Shown: positions 45,475 to 60,235 of the stretch, one piece after another
Position numbering within the stretch: the first letter of the stretch is position 1
Layout of the letters: each line of letters opens with the position of its first letter
Source of the DNA: Cladorhizidae sp. MBARI D1340-BT2
Lineage: Eukaryota > Porifera > Demospongiae > Poecilosclerida > Cladorhizidae
NCBI GenBank assembly: GCA_028752905.1
Contig: JAQNBH010000011.1
Location: 36,162,124 to 36,226,123, forward strand
Reading direction: 5' to 3'
Length of the DNA stretch: 64,000 nucleotides
Program-made: the position numbers and the translations under genes
Notes under the pieces: generated by a model
The model's input: the letters and a program-made list of their open reading frames with translations, nothing else
The model's database searches: none
Told to the model about the DNA's origin: nothing

Positions 45475-48400
45475 TGTGCACTGGACACAGCACACAGCAC
45501 ACACCATGCCTTCTAGTAGTTGTGTACTAGACACAGCACACACCATGCCTTCTAGTAGTTGTGTACTAGACACAGCACACACCATGCCTTCTAGTAGTTG
45601 TGTACTAGGCACACACCATGCCTTCTAGTAGTTGTGTACTAGGCACACACCATGCCTTCTAGTAGTTGTGTACTAGACACAGCACACACCATGCCTTCTA
45701 GTAGTTGTGTACTAGGCACACACCATGCCTTCTAGTAGTTGTGCACTAGACACAGCACACACCATGCCTTCTAGTAGTTGTGTTGTACTAGACACAGCAC
45801 ACACCATGCCTTCTAGTAGTTGTGCACTAGGCACACACCATGCCTTCTAGTAGTTGTGTACTAGACACAGCACACACCATGCCTTCTAGTAGTTGTGCAC
45901 TAGACACAGCACACACCATGCCTTCTAGTAGTTGTGTACTAGGCACAGCACACACCATGCCTTCTAGTAGTTGTGCACTAGACACAGCACACACCATGCC
46001 TTCTAGTAGTTGTGTACTAGGCACACACCATGCCTTCTAGTAGTTGTGCACTAGACACAGCACACACCATGCCTTCTAGTAGTTGTGTACTAGACACAGC
46101 ACACACCATGCCTTCTAGTAGTTGTGCACTAGGCACAGCACACACCATGCCTTCTAGTAGTTGTGTACTAGACACAGCACACACCATGCCTTCTAGTAGT
46201 TGTGCACTAGGCACAGCACACACCATGCCTTCTAGTAGTTGTGTACTAGACACAGCACACACCATGCCTTCTAGTAGTTGTGTACTAGACACAGCACACA
46301 CCATGCCTTCTAGTAGTTGTGTACTAGACACAGCACACACCATGCCTTCTAGTAGTTGTGTACTAGACACAGCACACACCATGCCTTCTAGTAGTTGTGC
46401 ACTAGACACAGCACACACCATGCCTTCTAGTAGTTGTGTACTAGACACAGCACACACCATGCCTTCTAGTAGTTGTGCACTAGACACAGCACACACCATG
46501 CCTTCTAGTAGTTGTGTACTAGGCACAGCACACACCATGCCTTCTAGTAGTTGTGTACTAGACACAGCACACACCATGCCTTCTAGTAGTTGTGTACTAG
46601 ACACAGCACACACCATGCCTTCTAGTAGTTGTGTACTAGACACAGCACACACCATGCCTTCTAGTAGTTGTGTACTAGACACAGCACACACCATGCCTTC
46701 TAGTAGTTGTGCACTAGACACAGCACACACCATGCCTTCTAGTAGTTGTGCACTAGACACAGCACACACCATGCCTTCTAGTAGTTGTGTACTAGACACA
46801 GCACACACCATGCCTTCTAGTAGTTGTGTACTAGGCACAGCACACACCATGCCTTCTAGTAGTTGTGCACTAGACACAGCACACACCATGCCTTCTAGTA
46901 GTTGTGTACTAGACACAGCACACACCATGCCTTCTAGTAGTTGTGTACTAGACACAGCACACACCATGCCTTCTAGTAGTTGTGTACTAGGCACACACCA
47001 TGCCTTCTAGTAGTTGTGCACTAGACACAGCACACACCATGCCTTCTAGTAGTTGTGTACTAGACACAGCACACACCATGCCTTCTAGTAGTTGTGTACT
47101 AGACACAGCACACACCATGCCTTCTAGTAGTTGTGCACTAGGCACAGCACACACCATGCCTTCTAGTAGTTGTGCACTAGACACAGCACACACCATGCCT
47201 TCTAGTAGTTGTGTACTAGACACAGCACACACCATGCCTTCTAGTAGTTGTGTACTAGACACAGCACACACCATGCCTTCTAGTAGTTGTGTACTAGACA
47301 CAGCACACACCATGCCTTCTAGTAGTTGTGTACTAGACACAGCACACACCATGCCTTCTAGTAGTTGTGTACTAGACACAGCACACACCATGCCTTCTAG
47401 TAGTTGTGCACTAGACACAGCACACACCATGCCTTCTAGTAGTTGTGTACTAGACACAGCACACACCATGCCTTCTAGTAGTTGTGTACTAGACACAGCA
47501 CACACCATGCCTTCTAGTAGTTGTGTACTAGACACAGCACACACCATGCCTTCTAGTAGTTGTGGACTAGACACAGCACACACCATGCCTTCTAGTAGTT
47601 GTGTACTAGACACAGCACACACCATGCCTTCTAGTAGTTGTGTACTAGACACAGCACACACCATGCCTTCTAGTAGTTGTGCACTAGACACAGCACACAC
47701 CATGCCTTCTAGTAGTTGTGCACTAGACACAGCACACACCATGCCTTCTAGTAGTTGTGTACTAGGCACAGCACACACCATGCCTTCTAGTAGTTGTGCA
47801 CTAGACACAGGACACACCATGCCTTCTAGTAGTTGTGTACTAGACACAGCACACACCATGCCTTCTAGTAGTTGTGTACTAGACACAGCACACACCATGC
47901 CTTCTAGTAGTTGTGTACTAGACACAGCACACACCATGCCTTCTAGTAGTTGTGCACTAGACACAGCACACACCATGCCTTCTAGTAGTTGTGTACTAGA
48001 CACAGCACACACCATGCCTTCTAGTAGTTGTGCACTAGACACAGCACACACCATGCCTTCTAGTAGTTGTGTACTAGACACAGCACACACCATGCCTTCT
48101 AGTAGTTGTGTACTAGACACAGCACACACCATGCCTTCTAGTAGTTGTGTACTAGACACAGCACACACCATGCCTTCTAGTAGTTGTGCACTAGACACAG
48201 CACACACCATGCCTTCTAGTAGTTGTGTACTAGACACAGCACACACCATGCCTTCTAGTAGTTGTGTACTAGACACAGCACACACCATGCCTTCTAGTAG
48301 TTGTGTACTAGACACAGCACACACCATGCCTTCTAGTAGTTGTGTACTAGACACAGCACACACCATGCCTTCTAGTAGTTGTGTACTAGACACAGCACAC

Positions 48401-51400
48401 ACCATGCCTTCTAGTAGTTGTGTACTAGGCACAGCACACACCATGCCTTCTAGTAGTTGTGTACTAGACACAGCACACACCATGCCTTCTAGTAGTTGTG
48501 TACTAGACACAGCACACACCATGCCTTCTAGTAGTTGTGCACTAGACACAGCACACACCATGCCTTCTAGTAGTTGTGCACTAGACACAGCACACACCAT
48601 GCCTTCTAGTAGTTGTGCACTAGACACAGCACACACCATGCCTTCTAGTAGTTGTGTACTAGGCACAGCACACACCATGCCTTCTAGTAGTTGTGTACTA
48701 GACACAGCACACACCATGCCTTCTAGTAGTTGTGTACTAGACACAGCACACACCATGCCTTCTAGTAGTTGTGTACTAGACACAGCACACACCATGCCTT
48801 CTAGTAGTTGTGTACTAGACACAGCACACACCATGCCTTCTAGTAGTTGTGCACTAGACACAGCACACACCATGCCTTCTAGTAGTTGTGTACTAGGCAC
48901 AGCACACACCATGCCTTCTAGTAGTTGTGTACTAGACACAGCACACACCATGCCTTCTAGTAGTTGTGTACTAGACACAGCACACACCATGCCTTCTAGT
49001 AGTTGTGTACTAGACACAGCACACACCATGCCTTCTAGTAGTTGTGCACTAGACACAGCACACACCATGCCTTCTAGTAGTTGTGTACTAGACACAGCAC
49101 ACACCATGCCTTCTAGTAGTTGTGTACTAGACACAGCACACACCATGCCTTCTAGTAGTTGTGTACTAGACACAGCACACACCATGCCTTCTAGTAGTTG
49201 TGTACTAGACACAGCACACACCATGCCTTCTAGTAGTTGTGTACTAGGCACAGCACACACCATGCCTTCTAGTAGTTGTGTACTAGGCACAGCACACACC
49301 ATGCCTTCTAGTAGTTGTGTACTAGACACAGCACACACCATGCCTTCTAGTAGTTGTGCACTAGACACAGCACACACCATGCCTTCTAGTAGTTGTGTAC
49401 TAGACACAGCACACACCATGCCTTCTAGTAGTTGTGTACTAGACACAGCACACACCATGCCTTCTAGTAGTTGTGCACTAGACACAGCACACACCATGCC
49501 TTCTAGTAGTTGTGTACTAGACACAGCACACACCATGCCTTCTAGTAGTTGTGTACTAGACACAGCACACACCATGCCTTCTAGTAGTTGTGCACTAGAC
49601 ACAGCACACACCATGCCTTCTAGTAGTTGTGTACTAGGCACAGCACACACCATGCCTTCTAGTAGTTGTGGACTAGACACAGCACACACCATGCCTTCTA
49701 GTAGTTGTGTACTAGACACAGCACACACCATGCCTTCTAGTAGTTGTGTACTAGACACAGCACACACCATGCCTTCTAGTAGTTGTGTACTAGACACAGC
49801 ACACACCATGCCTTCTAGTAGTTGTGTACTAGGCACACACCATGCCTTCTAGTAGTTGTGTACTAGACACAGCACACACCATGCCTTCTAGTAGTTGTGT
49901 ACTAGACACAGCACACACCATGCCTTCTAGTAGTTGTGTACTAGACACAGCACACACCATGCCTTCTAGTAGTTGTGTACTAGACACAGCACACACCATG
50001 CCTTCTAGTAGTTGTGTACTAGGCACACACCATGCCTTCTAGTAGTTGTGTACTAGACACAGCACACACCATGCCTTCTAGTAGTTGTGCACTAGACACA
50101 GCACACACCATGCCTTCTAGTAGTTGTGTACTAGACACAGCACACACCATGCCTTCTAGTAGTTGTGTACTAGGCACACACCATGCCTTCTAGTAGTTGT
50201 GTACTAGACACAGCACACACCATGCCTTCTAGTAGTTGTGTACTAGACACAGCACACACCATGCCTTCTAGTAGTTGTGCACTAGACACAGCACACACCA
50301 TGCCTTCTAGTAGTTGTGTACTAGGCACAGCACACACCATGCCTTCTAGTAGTTGTGTACTAGGCACAGCACACACCATGCCTTCTAGTAGTTGTGTACT
50401 AGACACAGCACACACCATGCCTTCTAGTAGTTGTGTACTAGACACAGCACACACCATGCCTTCTAGTAGTTGTGTACTAGACACAGCACACACCATGCCT
50501 TCTAGTAGTTGTGCACTAGACACAGCACACACCATGCCTTCTAGTAGTTGTGTACTAGACACAGCACACACCATGCCTTCTAGTAGTTGTGTACTAGACA
50601 CAGCACACACCATGCCTTCTAGTAGTTGTGTACTAGACACAGCACACACCATGCCTTCTAGTAGTTGTGTACTAGACACAGCACACACCATGCCTTCTAG
50701 TAGTTGTGCACTAGACACAGCACACACCATGCCTTCTAGTAGTTGTGTACTAGACACAGCACACACCATGCCTTCTAGTAGTTGTGTACTAGACACAGCA
50801 CACACCATGCCTTCTAGTAGTTGTGTACTAGACACAGCACACACCATGCCTTCTAGTAGTTGTGCACTAGACACAGCACACACCATGCCTTCTAGTAGTT
50901 GTGTACTAGGCACACACCATGCCTTCTAGTAGTTGTGTACTAGACACAGCACACACCATGCCTTCTAGTAGTTGTGTACTAGACACAGCACACACCATGC
51001 CTTCTAGTAGTTGTGCACTAGGCACAGCACACACCATGCCTTCTAGTAGTTGTGTACTAGACACAGCACACACCATGCCTTCTAGTAGTTGTGTACTAGA
51101 CACAGCACACACCATGCCTTCTAGTAGTTGTGTACTAGACACAGCACACACCATGCCTTCTAGTAGTTGTGTACTAGACACAGCACACACCATGCCTTCT
51201 AGTAGTTGTGTACTAGACACAGCACACACCATGCCTTCTAGTAGTTGTGTACTAGACACAGCACACACCATGCCTTCTAGTAGTTGTGTACTAGACACAG
51301 CACACACCATGCCTTCTAGTAGTTGTGCACTAGACACAGCACACACCATGCCTTCTAGTAGTTGTGCACTAGGCACACACCATGCCTTCTAGTAGTTGTG

Positions 51401-54400
51401 TACTAGACACAGCACACACCATGCCTTCTAGTAGTTGTGCACTAGACACAGCACACACCATGCCTTCTAGTAGTTGTGCACTAGACACAGCACACACCAT
51501 GCCTTCTAGTAGTTGTGTACTAGACACAGCACACACCATGCCTTCTAGTAGTTGTGTACTAGACACAGCACACACCATGCCTTCTAGTAGTTGTGACACA
51601 GCACACACCATGCCTTCTAGTAGTTGTGCACTAGACACAGCACACACCATGCCTTCTAGTAGTTGTGCACTAGGCACAGCACACACCATGCCTTCTAGTA
51701 GTTGTGTACTAGACACACACCATGCCTTCTAGTAGTTGTGTACTAGACACAGCACACACCATGCCTTCTAGTAGTTGTGCACTAGACACAGCACACACCA
51801 TGCCTTCTAGTAGTTGTGCACTAGACACAGCACACACCATGCCTTCTAGTAGTTGTGCACTAGGCACAGCACACACCATGCCTTCTAGTAGTTGTGTACT
51901 AGACACAGCACACACCATGCCTTCTAGTAGTTGTGTACTAGACACAGCACACACCATGCCTTCTAGTAGTTGTGCACTAGACACAGCACACACCATGCCT
52001 TCTAGTAGTTGTGCACTAGACACAGCACACACCATGCCTTCTAGTAGTTGTGTACTAGACACAGCACACACCATGCCTTCTAGTAGTTGTGTACTAGACA
52101 CAGCACACACCATGCCTTCTAGTAGTTGTGCACTAGACACAGCACACACCATGCCTTCTAGTAGTTGTGTACTAGACACAGCACACACCATGCCTTCTAG
52201 TAGTTGTGTACTAGACACAGCACACACCATGCCTTCTAGTAGTTGTGTACTAGGCACACCACACACCATGCCTTCTAGTAGTTGTGCACTAGACACATGC
52301 CTTCTAGTAGTTGTGCACTAGACACAGCACACACCATGCCTTCTAGTAGTTGTGTACTAGACACAGCACACACCATGCCTTCTAGTAGTTGTGTACTAGA
52401 CACAGCACACACCATGCCTTCTAGTAGTTGTGTACTAGACACAGCACACACCATGCCTTCTAGTAGTTGTGCACTAGACACAGCACACACCATGCCTTCT
52501 AGTAGTTGTGTACTAGACACAGCACACACCATGCCTTCTAGTAGTTGTGCACTAGACACAGCACACACCATGCCTTCTAGTAGTTGTGCACTAGACACAG
52601 CACACACCATGCCTTCTAGTAGTTGTGTACTAGACACAGCACACACCATGCCTTCTAGTAGTTGTGTACTAGACACAGCACACACCATGCCTTCTAGTAG
52701 TTGTGTACTAGACACAGCACACACCATGCCTTCTAGTAGTTGTGTACTAGACACAGCACACACCATGCCTTCTAGTAGTTGTGCACTAGACACAGCACAC
52801 ACCATGCCTTCTAGTAGTTGTGTACTAGACACAGCACACACCATGCCTTCTAGTAGTTGTGCACTAGACACAGCACACACCATGCCTTCTAGTAGTTGTG
52901 TACTAGGCACACACCATGCCTTCTAGTAGTTGTGTACTAGACACAGCACACACCATGCCTTCTAGTAGTTGTGTACTAGACACAGCACACACCATGCCTT
53001 CTAGTAGTTGTGTACTAGACACAGCACACACCATGCCTTCTAGTAGTTGTGTACTAGACACAGCACACACCATGCCTTCTAGTAGTTGTGCACTAGACAC
53101 AGCACACACCATGCCTTCTAGTAGTTGTGTACTAGACACAGCACACACCATGCCTTCTAGTAGTTGTGTACTAGACACAGCACACACCATGCCTTCTAGT
53201 AGTTGTGCACTAGACACAGCACACACCATGCCTTCTAGTAGTTGTGTACTAGACACAGCACACACCATGCCTTCTAGTAGTTGTGTACTAGACACAGCAC
53301 ACACCATGCCTTCTAGTAGTTGTGCACTAGACACAGCACACACCATGCCTTCTAGTAGTTGTGTACTAGACACAGCACACACCATGCCTTCTAGTAGTTG
53401 TGTACTAGACACAGCACACACCATGCCTTCTAGTAGTTGTGCACTAGACACAGCACACACCATGCCTTCTAGTAGTTGTGTACTAGACACAGCACACACC
53501 ATGCCTTCTAGTAGTTGTGCACTAGACACAGCACACACCATGCCTTCTAGTAGTTGTGTACTAGACACAGCACACACCATGCCTTCTAGTAGTTGTGTAC
53601 TAGGCACAGCACACACCATGCCTTCTAGTAGTTGTGTACTAGACACAGCACACACCATGCCTTCTAGTAGTTGTGCACTAGACACAGCACACACCATGCC
53701 TTCTAGTAGTTGTGTACTAGACACAGCACACACCATGCCTTCTAGTAGTTGTGTACTAGACACAGCACACACCATGCCTTCTAGTAGTTGTGCACTAGAC
53801 ACAGCACACACCATGCCTTCTAGTAGTTGTGCACTAGACACAGCACACACCATGCCTTCTAGTAGTTGTGTACTAGACACAGCACACACCATGCCTTCTA
53901 GTAGTTGTGTACTAGACACAGCACACACCATGCCTTCTAGTAGTTGTGTACTAGACACAGCACACACCATGCCTTCTAGTAGTTGTGTACTAGACACAGC
54001 ACACACCATGCCTTCTAGTAGTTGTGCACTAGACACAGCACACACCATGCCTTCTAGTAGTTGTGTACTAGACACAGCCCATGCCTTCTAGTAGTTGTGT
54101 ACTAGACACAGCACACACCATGCCTTCTAGTAGTTGTGTACTAGACACAGCACACACCATGCCTTCTAGTAGTTGTGTACTAGACACAGCACACACCATG
54201 CCTTCTAGTAGTTGTGCACTAGACACAGCACACACCATGCCTTCTAGTAGTTGTGTACTAGACACAGCACACACCATGCCTTCTAGTAGTTGTGTACTAG
54301 ACACAGCACACACCATGCCTTCTAGTAGTTGTGTACTAGACACAGCACACACCATGCCTTCTAGTAGTTGTGTACTAGACACAGCACACACCATGCCTTC

Positions 54401-56548
54401 TAGTAGTTGTGTACTAGGCACAGCACACACCATGCCTTCTAGTAGTTGTGTACTAGACACAGCACACACCATGCCTTCTAGTAGTTGTGCACTAGACACA
54501 GCACACACCATGCCTTCTAGTAGTTGTGTACTAGGCACACACCATGCCTTCTAGTAGTTGTGCACTAGACACAGCACACACCATGCCTTCTAGTAGTTGT
54601 GCACTAGGCACAGCACACACCATGCCTTCTAGTAGTTGTGTACTAGACACAGCACACACCATGCCTTCTAGTAGTTGTGCACTAGACACAGCACACACCA
54701 TGCCTTCTAGTAGTTGTGCACTAGACACAGCACACACCATGCCTTCTAGTAGTTGTGTACTAGACACAGCACACACCATGCCTTCTAGTAGTTGTGTACT
54801 AGACACAGCACACACCATGCCTTCTAGTAGTTGTGCACTAGACACAGCACACACCATGCCTTCTAGTAGTTGTGCACTAGACACAGCACACACCATGCCT
54901 TCTAGTAGTTGTGCACTAGACACAGCACACACCATGCCTTCTAGTAGTTGTGTACTAGACACAGCACACACCATGCCTTCTAGTAGTTGTGCACTAGACA
55001 CAGCACACACCATGCCTTCTAGTAGTTGTGTACTAGACACAGCACACACCATGCCTTCTAGTAGTTGTGTACTAGACACAGCACACACCATGCCTTCTAG
55101 TAGTTGTGCACTAGACACAGCACACACCATGCCTTCTAGTAGTTGTGTACTAGACACAGCACACACCATGCCTTCTAGTAGTTGTGTACTAGACACAGCA
55201 CACACCATGCCTTCTAGTAGTTGTGTACTAGACACAGCACACACCATGCCTTCTAGTAGTTGTGCACTAGACACAGCACACACCATGCCTTCTAGTAGTT
55301 GTGCACTAGACACAGCACACACCATGCCTTCTAGTAGTTGTGTACTAGACACAGCACACACCATGCCTTCTAGTAGTTGTGCACTAGACACAGCACACAC
55401 CATGCCTTCTAGTAGTTGTGTACTAGACACAGCACACACCATGCCTTCTAGTAGTTGTGTACTAGACACAGCACACACCATGCCTTCTAGTAGTTGTGCA
55501 CTAGACACAGCACACACCATGCCTTCTAGTAGTTGTGTACTAGACACAGCCCATGCCTTCTAGTAGTTGTGTACTAGACACAGCACACACCATGCCTTCT
55601 AGTAGTTGTGTACTAGACACAGCACACACCATGCCTTCTAGTAGTTGTGTACTAGACACAGCACACACCATGCCTTCTAGTAGTTGTGCACTAGACACAG
55701 CACACACCATGCCTTCTAGTAGTTGTGTACTAGACACAGCACACACCATGCCTTCTAGTAGTTGTGTACTAGACACAGCACACACCATGCCTTCTAGTAG
55801 TTGTGTACTAGACACAGCACACACCATGCCTTCTAGTAGTTGTGTACTAGACACAGCACACACCATGCCTTCTAGTAGTTGTGTACTAGACACAGCACAC
55901 ACCATGCCTTCTAGTAGTTGTGTACTAGGCACAGCACACACCATGCCTTCTAGTAGTTGTGTACTAGACACAGCACACACCATGCCTTCTAGTAGTTGTG
56001 CACTAGACACAGCACACACCATGCCTTCTAGTAGTTGTGTACTAGGCACACACCATGCCTTCTAGTAGTTGTGCACTAGACACAGCACACACCATGCCTT
56101 CTAGTAGTTGTGCACTAGGCACAGCACACACCATGCCTTCTAGTAGTTGTGTACTAGACACAGCACACACCATGCCTTCTAGTAGTTGTGCACTAGACAC
56201 AGCACACACCATGCCTTCTAGTAGTTGTGTACTAGACACAGCACACACCATGCCTTCTAGTAGTTGTGTACTAGACACACACCATGCCTTCTAGTAGTTG
56301 TGTACTAGACACAGCACACACCATGCCTTCTAGTAGTTGTGTACTAGACACAGCACACACCATGCCTTCTAGTAGTTGTGTACTAGACACAGCACACACC
56401 ATGCCTTCTAGTAGTTGTGTACTAGACACAGCACACACCATGCCTTCTAGTAGTTGTGTACTAGACACAGCACACACCATGCCTTCTAGTAGTTGTGTAC
56501 TAGACACAGCACACACCATGCCTTCTACACACAGCACACACCATCTTG
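45475..56548. repeat. 39-bp minisatellite array, about 283 copies
   Basis: About 11 kb of 39-bp units containing CATGCCTTCTAGTAGTTGTG and TACTAGACACAGCACACAC. CTAGTA-GTTGTG-TACTAG is an inverted repeat in each unit; the common TGTACT to TGCACT change shortens the stem. Units that lack five bases (GGCACACACC for GACACAGCACACACC) occur at about 45607, 46019, 46989, 49831, 50031, 50909, 51369, 52903, 54535 and 56045 among others. Because 39 is divisible by 3, both strands stay open between these short units (up to 950 codons). The 13-residue products (MPSSSCVLDTAHT, QLLEGMVCAVSST) are repeat artefacts. Confidence 0.98.
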
Positions 56549-57895
56549 TTAATACTTTTTAAAGTAACTGTCAAAGTGTTTTAGCCGAGATATAAGTGTG
56601 TGTTAGGCATCGGCCATTTTAAAATAGGTGTCATGCCAGTATAGGGAGTGCTACCACATGTGTCTAGCGAGCACTATAAATTACTAGGCCCTGCTTGGCA
56701 TGTGTTCAACATGAGGGTAGCCATTGAGCGGAGCAGACACACCTGTATCTACTCTTCACTTTGCAATTTCCCCACTCACAATATGTAACTATAACTTCTA
56801 CCCACGAGCACAGCCCAGGATGAAGAACTATAGCCGCCTCTCGGTGTACACGTATGTATTTGTGCGTGCAATCAACTGGAATGTCTCCGGTGGAATTTAC
56901 CAGCTTTCTGAAGTTACATATGAAGTTACATAATTTAAAAATTAAATGTTTGGTAGATTTCTCTTTCACTCTTTTTTTAATATATTTTTTAATTGTAATA
57001 TTTTAACTGCAATGTTTCCGTTGTCCTGATCAAGATTGAAGTGTTTCAGTTGAGATGTTTGCAAGATTGAAGTGTTTCAGTTGAGATGTTTGCAAGATTG
57101 AAGTGTTTCAGTTGAGATGTTTGGCATGAGAAACAAAAGTAGAGAAATCTAACAACATTTGATGATGTCAGCTCAAAATAATCGTACAAATTACATTGGA
57201 GATGATTGACTTGTCGGGGGGGGGAACTCAATAGACCCCCCCAAAATGGACATATTTAGACCACACCCACCAACCCCCCTAGATATAGTATATCGATAAA
57301 GTGGGAACTAGGTGGGTGTGGTCTTAACATGGTTACATCCTTGACCTTTTTTTAATCTGTGTCCAGTTCTGCCCCTCCTTCTTAAACATCCCCTTAATCC
57401 TGACTGACTGTACACCATAGATCTTGCCGGAATCAGCATTAATCCTGACTGACTGTACACCATAGATCTTGCCGGAATCAGCATTAATCCTGACTGACTG
57501 TACACCATAGATCTTGCCGGAATCAGCATTAATCCTGACTGACTACCATAGATCTTGCCGGAATCAGCACTAGGGTTAGGGATATGGCTAGGGCTAGGGG
57601 TATCTTGGACTGTGCTATACTAGGGTTAGAGTAGGGCTAGGGGTATCCTCAAGTATATCCCGGGATATTTGGGATCCGTGCTGCAACTCCCAACACTGAT
57701 TAGTTCCCAATTATCCCTGGAACCCCAGAATGACTAAAGAACAGCTGTGCCAGGCTGGACACGTCTCTTTTGACTGGTTAACAATGCTCGAGTGTTTTTC
57801 TTTTTGTTGTTGCTGTTATTGTTGTTGCTGTTGTATTGTTATTATTATTTTTTCTTCTTGTATGAATATTACATTGTATAAAATATATACATTAT
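56549..57895 (+). other. GLDC intron 10 between the 39-bp and 26-bp arrays
   Basis: No gene seen. It contains a 31-bp repeat x3 (57031-57123, GATTGAAGTGTTTCAGTTGA), a G run then C run (57217-57242), a GGTGGGTGTGGTC hairpin (57258-57325), a 45-bp repeat (57396-57570, listed separately), TAGGGTTAGGG-like stretches (57570-57635) and TTG/TTA runs near 57806-57855. Confidence 0.75.
57396..57570. repeat. 45-bp tandem repeat, four copies
   Basis: Unit includes AATCCTGACTGACTGTACAC and CATAGATCTTGCCGGAATCA. The last copy lacks seven bases. The minus frame is open (15 residues per unit) only because 45 is a multiple of 3. Confidence 0.93.
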
Positions 57896-58172
57896 ATCAA
57901 GTCTAAGTATTGTATCAAGTCTATACATTGTATCAAGTCTATATAAATATGCATTGTATCAAGTCTATATAAATATACATTGTATCAAGTCTATGCATTG
58001 TGTCAAGTCTATATAAATATACATTGTATCAAGTCTATATAAATATACATTGTATCAAGTCTATGCATTGTATCAAGTCTATATAAATATACATTGTATC
58101 AAGTCTATATAAATATACATTGTATCAAGTCTATACATTGTATCAAGTCTATGCATTGTATCAAGTCTATAC
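57896..58172. repeat. 26-bp tandem repeat with shortened units
   Basis: About 13 copies of ATTGTATCAAGTCTATATAA plus ATATAC, alternating with shorter units that lack the AAATATA part. It ends about 165 bp before GLDC exon 11. Confidence 0.92.
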
Positions 58173-58337
58173 AATAAGCAGAATGCGTTTATTTTTGCCC
58201 AGCCTCCACACCAAGGTTTGTGTGACCCCCTAACTGTTGATAGGTGGTGGCAAGTGGCGTGACAGAGTAATGCACTAAAGTACTTACAAGTCAGCCACTC
58301 TCATTCCTCGCTCCAAAATGACTCTTTCTCTCTCTAG

Positions 58338-58525
58338 CTGGGTGTGAGCCTGGATGAAACTGTGACCCCAGCTGACCTAAACGATCTCATGTGGATGTTT
58401 GGGTGCTCACGTGCGGTGCAGGACTCCCTGGTGAACTCTGACCCCCTCACTATCACGGAAGGCTCCTTCCTCAACACTCGGTTCCAGAGGGACTCGGACT
58501 TCCTTCAGCATCCAATCTTTAACTC
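58338..58525 (+). CDS. GLDC: GLDC exon 11, last exon in the window
   Basis: Reads LGVSLDETVTPADLNDLMWM, then FGC and HPIFNS, matching P-protein GISLDET-T--D---L---F and HP-FN-YHSET. The acceptor is CTCTCTCTAG after a TC-rich tract and the donor GTGAGC is at 58526, leaving a split Ser codon. The next exon should begin with a base completing Ser, then Tyr-His-Ser-Glu. I could not find it between 58526 and 64000, so it lies to the right. Confidence 0.92.

Positions 58526-60235
<1,710 letters not shown>

Noticed and set aside
46987..49852. Open frames of about 950 codons on both strands
   Set aside because: They lie in a 39-bp tandem array; a unit length divisible by three without stops leaves both strands open. 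The product is a 13-residue repeat with no homology or splice context.
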